Source: Actinomortierella ambigua (taxonomy: Eukaryota; Mortierellomycota; Mortierellomycetes; Mortierellales; Mortierellaceae). From it: a stretch of 64,000 bases of DNA. The translations under genes and the position numbers were made by a program. The notes below the pieces were generated by a model. It made no database searches. It was given only the letters and a program-made list of their open reading frames with translations, and was not told the DNA's origin. Below are positions 59,501-64,000 of the stretch, piece by piece. Each line of letters opens with the position of its first letter. The stretch's first letter is position 1. The stretch covers positions 1 through 64,000 of the forward strand of contig JAAAJB010000067.1 in NCBI GenBank assembly GCA_016098155.1, given 5' to 3'.

Positions 59501-62500
59501 GGTCCAATAGGCAGCTTTTGCAATAACGACAACGAGGGAGAGGACGATGACGACGACGACGACTTCCTCGACCTTGGAGAGCACGAAAAGCCCTCTTTGC
59601 TGGTCAAACATCCAGCGCAACCCGCGCTGCAGAACGACATATTTGTTGGCTGCTCGTGGAGCGGCATTACGTTCTTCATCGACCAAGATTTTAATACAGC
59701 ACAATACGATTTTGAATCTCGTGTGTGTGCTTTTGGAGCAGGTACGACCCCCTTCCACAGCATTGGCGGCACTAAAAAAAAAAAAAAAAAAAAAAAGGGG
59801 GGCGTTTCCCCTTTTTCCCCTTTTTATGGGGACCCCTTTCCCCTTTATCAAATCTTAAACCCAATTNNNNNNNNNNTGGCTGCCCCTCGGGGGCCAAAAA
59901 AAAGGGCAGCGAAATAGCAGGGGGGGATTTGAGAAGCAAAAAAAAAAAAAAAAAAAAAAAAAGGGAGACGATTACCCTTGTTCGCCTTTTTGTAGCGAGC
60001 CCTTTGCACTTTATCTAATCGTGAATCCAATTAATCCTTCTGATTCATTATAGGAGAATATGCCATCACACCCGGCAAGAACGAACCATGTTTATTCTAT
60101 GTCGATTTTGATGACAATATTTTTGTCTACTACAACTTTCATATTCACTTGGAGCCATCCGTCCCATTTGACAATATTGTCAAGACCGACCCTCGTTTAG
60201 TATGTTGCTTGTCGTCAGTAGAACAAGGGACGATGGTGGTCATCATTTCGTTCTTATACTTATTGGTGCTAACATCGGGACGTTTGCTATCTTGTTACAC
60301 ACCCTCTCCTGTCGAAATAGTACCAAGCTACTCAAGCTCAGCAAAACTCACTCCGTGGTCAGCAGAATCAAAAGGAGGGCAAGGAGCAAGAGCAACGACA
60401 GTCATTGGCAAATAAGGATGAGATGGCGACAACAGTACCAAAATCATCCGATCAGGCCCCTGCTTGCATCTCCCGCGACGCAGAACAGCAACCACATCAA
60501 AGTCGTGAGACGGCGATGACGGACGAGGACCTTCGCGGCTTTATCCACGACTCTCTGTACAATGTGAATCGGTATGAGGACGAGTATCGAAGGCTGAAAC
60601 GGCTTTTGGAGGTCGAGGAGGCTAAGAAACGGGCCGTGTTGGCACGCATGAAGACGGCCGAGCGTGAGGCGGAGGAAAGACGCTACGTCAGGCAGCATAC
60701 CAAAATGGCGAAGGAAGAACAGGCTCTGATGCTGGAACACCAGGCGCGCGTGTTGGCGTTTGCGCAAGCACAGGCTGCCAAGGAGTTTCCTCAGCAGCAA
60801 CAGCACCAATCGAAACCAGAGGAGACGAGCGCTGTTGAGGAAAGCTATAGCAGTGGATACAGCAATGCTGAAAAGAGTTTGACGGCACACGCGACAACAA
60901 CAGCGACGACAAGAACAACATCAGGAGCAGCAGAGAGAGGTGGGGAGCCCAACAAACTGAAGCTAGAGCGAACGTCGACCACGAGTTCTATGAGCAGCCT
61001 AGCGATGACTTCGCCGACGGAGATTTTGGCCGCAACCATGATCCCGTCTCTCAAGAGATTAAGCAGTGGAGCCAGTATGTCGACCACGACCAGTAGTAAC
61101 AGCAGCACAACGGGCACGACGAGCACCACCACCACCACCACAACTACAACCACTACGCCCACTACCACGATCATCCCCGCAGAGGTGCTCGGTCGCAGGC
61201 GAGGCTCACTGCTGATCCGCGACGTGCTGGCGAGCTACGAGGGCAAAAAGACGCCGCCTTTGGTACTTTCTCCGACGGCAGCGTCACCTCCGTCTTCGTT
61301 CTTTGCAGCTTCGACCACGGCCGAGTCGCGGTCGACACCAGCGATGGCGCTTGCGAGCTCGCCAATACTGAAGCGACATTCTTCGTCTTCGTCTTTGACG
61401 GCCTCCCACCGAGGAGGAGGAGGAGGAGGAGGAGGAGGGGATGATCCGGCATTGTCTCTCTTGCCCCCTCTGCCTCCGACAGCCGGACCTGCAACTACAG
61501 CAGCAGCAGTAGCAATATCAGGCTCAGCCACATCTACTACCAGTACTACTACAGCAACCGCCAGCGGTAGCAGCGCCAGCGGTGGAGGTCCTCCAACGAG
61601 GAAAAGCAGTGGAGATTTCAGCAGAAGTGGCAGTCGGCGTGCCAGTGGGGACAGCGGCGGAGGAGCCCGCATTCACCATGTATTGAGCGGGTCCACACAA
61701 CAAGCACAAGGGCACGTTCTAACATCGCTCATGAAGCGACTACATATCACGGACCTTGGGCACGGAGGGCGGCAAGTGGGGCAATCTCCGAGTGTAGTGA
61801 GCGCGAGTGATGCAGCCATTTTTGGTCCTAGTGGGGGTCCTGGCAAGGAGGTCAACAACAAAGACAACGACAACGTCAACGATGACAATGAGGATGATCA
61901 TGGTATTATGGCGCCAGAGCCAGGATCGGCGGCGTCAAGTCATAGCTCAACGTCATCATCGTTGTCCTCGACATCGGTACGCAGTGTTGGGTCTGGAAGC
62001 ATCGGGCATAGTCATGGTCGGCCGATCACCAAGTCGAGCAAGAGCCATTTCTATCACCACCATCATCACCACCAGCATCATCATGGTCGGCCACTCACAC
62101 CAGGAGGGCACCGGCCCCACGGTATTGTGGTGAACCACCGTGGATCGATTGGGCGTCGGATGTCTGCACGAAGCCGGCTGTTGATGGCTCAACAGCACCA
62201 TCAGCTTTTCCAGCGCGGCGAAGGAACCAACCCAAGCCACAAGGAAGAGGATGAAATAGAGCTAGGACAAGGGGGTGGTCGTAGCGGCAGTAGGAGGCAA
62301 GGTGATGGTGATGATGCTACCGGCGCGAATTCTTTAACTCGCACTGGGGATGACGGCTCTGCATCCGAACCATCGACGACAGAGCCGGGAGTTGGGCAGA
62401 CGACTATCGAACGCGCGCGCTCGCCCAGCACGTCGCATCCTGGTAGCCAGAGCAACAGCCGGCGGTCAAGTCATGGTGGAGTAACAGGAGGAGGAGGAGG

Positions 62501-63323
62501 CACAGGAGCAAAGGCGAGCGTCGACTTTGGCTTTGGTGACGCCCTTACTAGAGCAGCTGTCGCCGCGACCTCGACGATCATGTCACCGCTTTATCGCCAA
62601 ACGAGTGAAACCCAAGCCGGTCATGACATTGTCAATAGCGAAGGAGGAGGAGGACGAGGAGGAGTAGGAGGCGGCAGTAGTAGTGGTGTTGGTGGTGGTG
62701 AGGATAGCTCCGACTCTTGCAGTGGCGGCATGCACACGCCATCGACCATCTCACCAATCCCGTCGCCTGGTCGGATGGACGACGGGGCGGACGACAACAC
62801 TGGGCTATGTAGTCCAGAGCATGCGGGGATGACGACGACGACGACGACGACGACAATGATGACGTCCGCTCAACCGAGCCCGAGTGTGGAAGGAGCGCAC
62901 GAGTTTGTGTTGGCAAAGAGTTTGTTGTCGCCTCCCTCGCGACCAGGGTCGGCGTCGTCGGGATCCACGACGACGACGTTGCTGGCGACGACGGCAACAG
63001 GGTCGGTGAATAAGGCACCGGCGAGCACCAGTACGAGCATCAACACAGTATCGACGATGAGTGCTGGGGGGAGCCTGGAGACAGGTGGTGGCGCGAGCAC
63101 ATCAGCAAACACTACCATGACCGGCGAGCCCTTGGCTGGTCGACGGTCGAGGGCGGAGTCTTTGTTGAGTATCGGGTCGGATGTCGATGGTGGTGGTGGC
63201 AGCGGCGGAGTGACCGTGCCGGATATCATGCTGCTTTCGTCGTCGTATTCGTCAGAGATGACACACTCTTTGTCGGCAGTCGAACGCCTTCGGCAGGAGC
63301 AAGAACGGAGAGGGTCCTCTTCC

Positions 63324-63368
<45 letters not shown>

Positions 63369-63572
63369 ACCAGTGCTGCGACTGGGTCACTCGAGAACTC
63401 GCCTCGCCATGGTATCATGCTGTCACCGACGCTCGGCAGTCGTCGGGCCTCGCATGACCACACAAATAGTGGTAGCATGGGTGGCAGTAGCAGTACGGAC
63501 GCTTTGAAGGCCGTGCTACGCCGTCCCTCAACTCGTCGATCGGTGACGTCTGGGTCGACCGAGGATGCCTAG
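56554..63572 (+). CDS. ITFG2-like KICSTOR-type protein, hugely expanded
   Basis: Six exons: 56554-56658, 56764-56865, 56983-58147, 58257-59741, 60054-60199 and 60321-63572, giving about 2,084 residues against about 447 in human ITFG2. Propeller blades with FG-GAP-like DxDxDG motifs are clear: ISPTAFAIGDVDGNG, NEFVIGNLVGELFVFKGN, PWLTCKGLGTITAVAIGDIR, VVVISAEGLCHIFDIS, AQIADIDGDGINELVLARTD, KKRWALDGQIHCLSVSTDSE, FVGCSWSGITFFIDQDFN and NEPCLFYVDFDDNIFVYYNF. ITFG2 belongs to KICSTOR, which tethers GATOR1 to lysosomes so that amino-acid loss switches TORC1 off. Between blades lie long His/Ser/Gln/acidic insertions. After DEDLRGFIHDSLYNVNRYED comes a coiled coil (RLLEVEEAKKRAVLARMKTA) and about 900 residues rich in Ser/Thr/Gly, with an Ala run near the end. 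The fifth intron holds an assembly gap, so the joint is inferred. Confidence 0.82.
59742..60053 (+). other. ITFG2 intron containing a 10-N assembly gap and duplicated low-quality sequence
   Basis: Ns fill 59867-59876. The segment 59774-59866 (A23 then GGGGGGCGTTTCCCC...ACCCAATT) is a garbled copy of 59938-60032 (A25 then GGGAGACGATTACCC...ATCCAATT), with mixed bases collapsed to homopolymers. This is a read-end artefact around a poly(A) tract, so the true intron is probably about 100 bases shorter than shown. Confidence 0.85.
63326..63368 (+). repeat. (CTG)n/(GCT)n microsatellite encoding poly-Ala in ITFG2
   Basis: About fourteen uninterrupted CTG units, read in the GCT frame, give an alanine run close to the C-terminus. 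It is a good candidate for strain-to-strain length variation. Confidence 0.85.
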
Positions 63573-63946
63573 ACGTTATAATGTGAATGCAGCGATTATA
63601 AAAAAAATAAATAAAAAAAAGTACTTTTATAAACACTGTTTTACATCTTTAACAACATTCGTCATGGTCCACTGTCAGGGACAGGAGAATACATAAAAAA
63701 ACATTTTTTTTAGAAATATATGTATCGTTGACAAGCAAAACAAAAGGCAAGAGGAGAATGTACAATTGAGAACTGAGGACTACGAAATGGAAAAAAAAAC
63801 ACACAGGACATGAACAGAAGTGACAAAAAAAAGGGCATAAGTCTAAGTGCGTGAGAACGAGGAAGAATGCATGAAGGCAGGCGACAAAAGGGAGGTGATT
63901 AAAAGTTGTGGTTGCTTTTGAGAGGAGGTATTTTTTGTTTTTATCT
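63573..63946. other. convergent 3' region
   Basis: AT-rich, with AATAAATAAAAAAAA just after the ITFG2 stop (about 63607), a likely polyadenylation signal. No coding exon. Confidence 0.5.
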
Positions 63947-64000
63947 TTATGCCGTAGGAGCGGCAGGGTTAGGAGAGGACGCGTCACTGCTGGGGTCATT
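63947..64000 (-). CDS. probable C-terminal end of a gene running off the window
   Basis: On the minus strand the last bases read NDPSSDASSPNPAAPTA and a TAA stop (63947-63949). The composition is that of a Ser/Pro-rich C-terminus, like several neighbours, and the position fits a gene convergent with ITFG2. Only 17 codons are visible, so it is a weak call. Confidence 0.3.
   Translation of the reverse strand, partial: NDPSSDASSPNPAAPTA

Overview
This window looks like nuclear DNA from a filamentous, early-diverging fungus. My best guess is Mortierellomycota/Mucoromycota; this rests on gene content and intron style, and no database search was possible. It holds about twenty protein genes, most of them split by GT-AG introns of roughly 90-600 nt. 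Gene ends are close together in the second half and far apart in the first. A CreA/Mig1-type repressor and a DASH-complex Dam1 say fungus. A DPM1 without a C-terminal membrane anchor, an ITFG2 homologue and an attractin-like CUB-EGF-kelch-PSI receptor are animal-like genes that, to my knowledge, common Dikarya models lack. No rRNA, tRNA, CRISPR array or recognisable transposon was found. The T-run at base 1 suggests a contig edge, and there is a 10-N assembly gap at 59867.

Layout. 0.4-5.4 kb: a secreted protein of unknown function, ribosomal protein eL29, and a PMP22/Mpv17-family membrane protein whose second intron looks like a retroposed insertion. 7.2-8.2 kb: the Mig1/CreA repressor, followed by a 7 kb gene desert rich in microsatellites. 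15.2-18.2 kb: a divergent pair, an NmrA-like protein with a 28-histidine loop and an aldehyde dehydrogenase, sharing a 297-bp promoter with a perfect tandem CCAAT-containing repeat. 19-25 kb: two unrecognised genes (one membrane, one Ser-rich). 25-29.4 kb: a WW-domain, His/Gly-rich protein and a secreted propeller-like protein.

29.6-43.2 kb is almost all minus strand: a kelch-BTB protein followed in frame by a proline-rich ORF behind a single TGA, protein-L-isoaspartate methyltransferase (with a GC-AG intron), a possible small decayed gene, a 4E-HP-type eIF4E carrying an ~880-residue N-terminal extension, a Mic12/Mic13-like MICOS subunit and dolichol-phosphate mannosyltransferase DPM1.

44.6-63.6 kb: the attractin-like receptor, a divergent pair of Dam1 (with an extra C-terminal winged-helix-like module) and an F-box/LRR protein, the farnesyl/geranylgeranyl-transferase alpha subunit RAM2, and an ITFG2 homologue of about 2,084 residues swollen by low-complexity insertions. 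The last 54 bases probably hold the end of another minus-strand gene.

There is no operon-like logic, as expected in a fungus. The functional links are loose: nutrient sensing and translation (ITFG2, 4E-HP, Mig1), protein modification (RAM2, DPM1, PIMT) and mitochondrial or peroxisomal membranes (Mic12-like, PMP22-like). Exon coordinates were worked out by hand from splice consensus, codon phase and family conservation, and may be off by a base in places.
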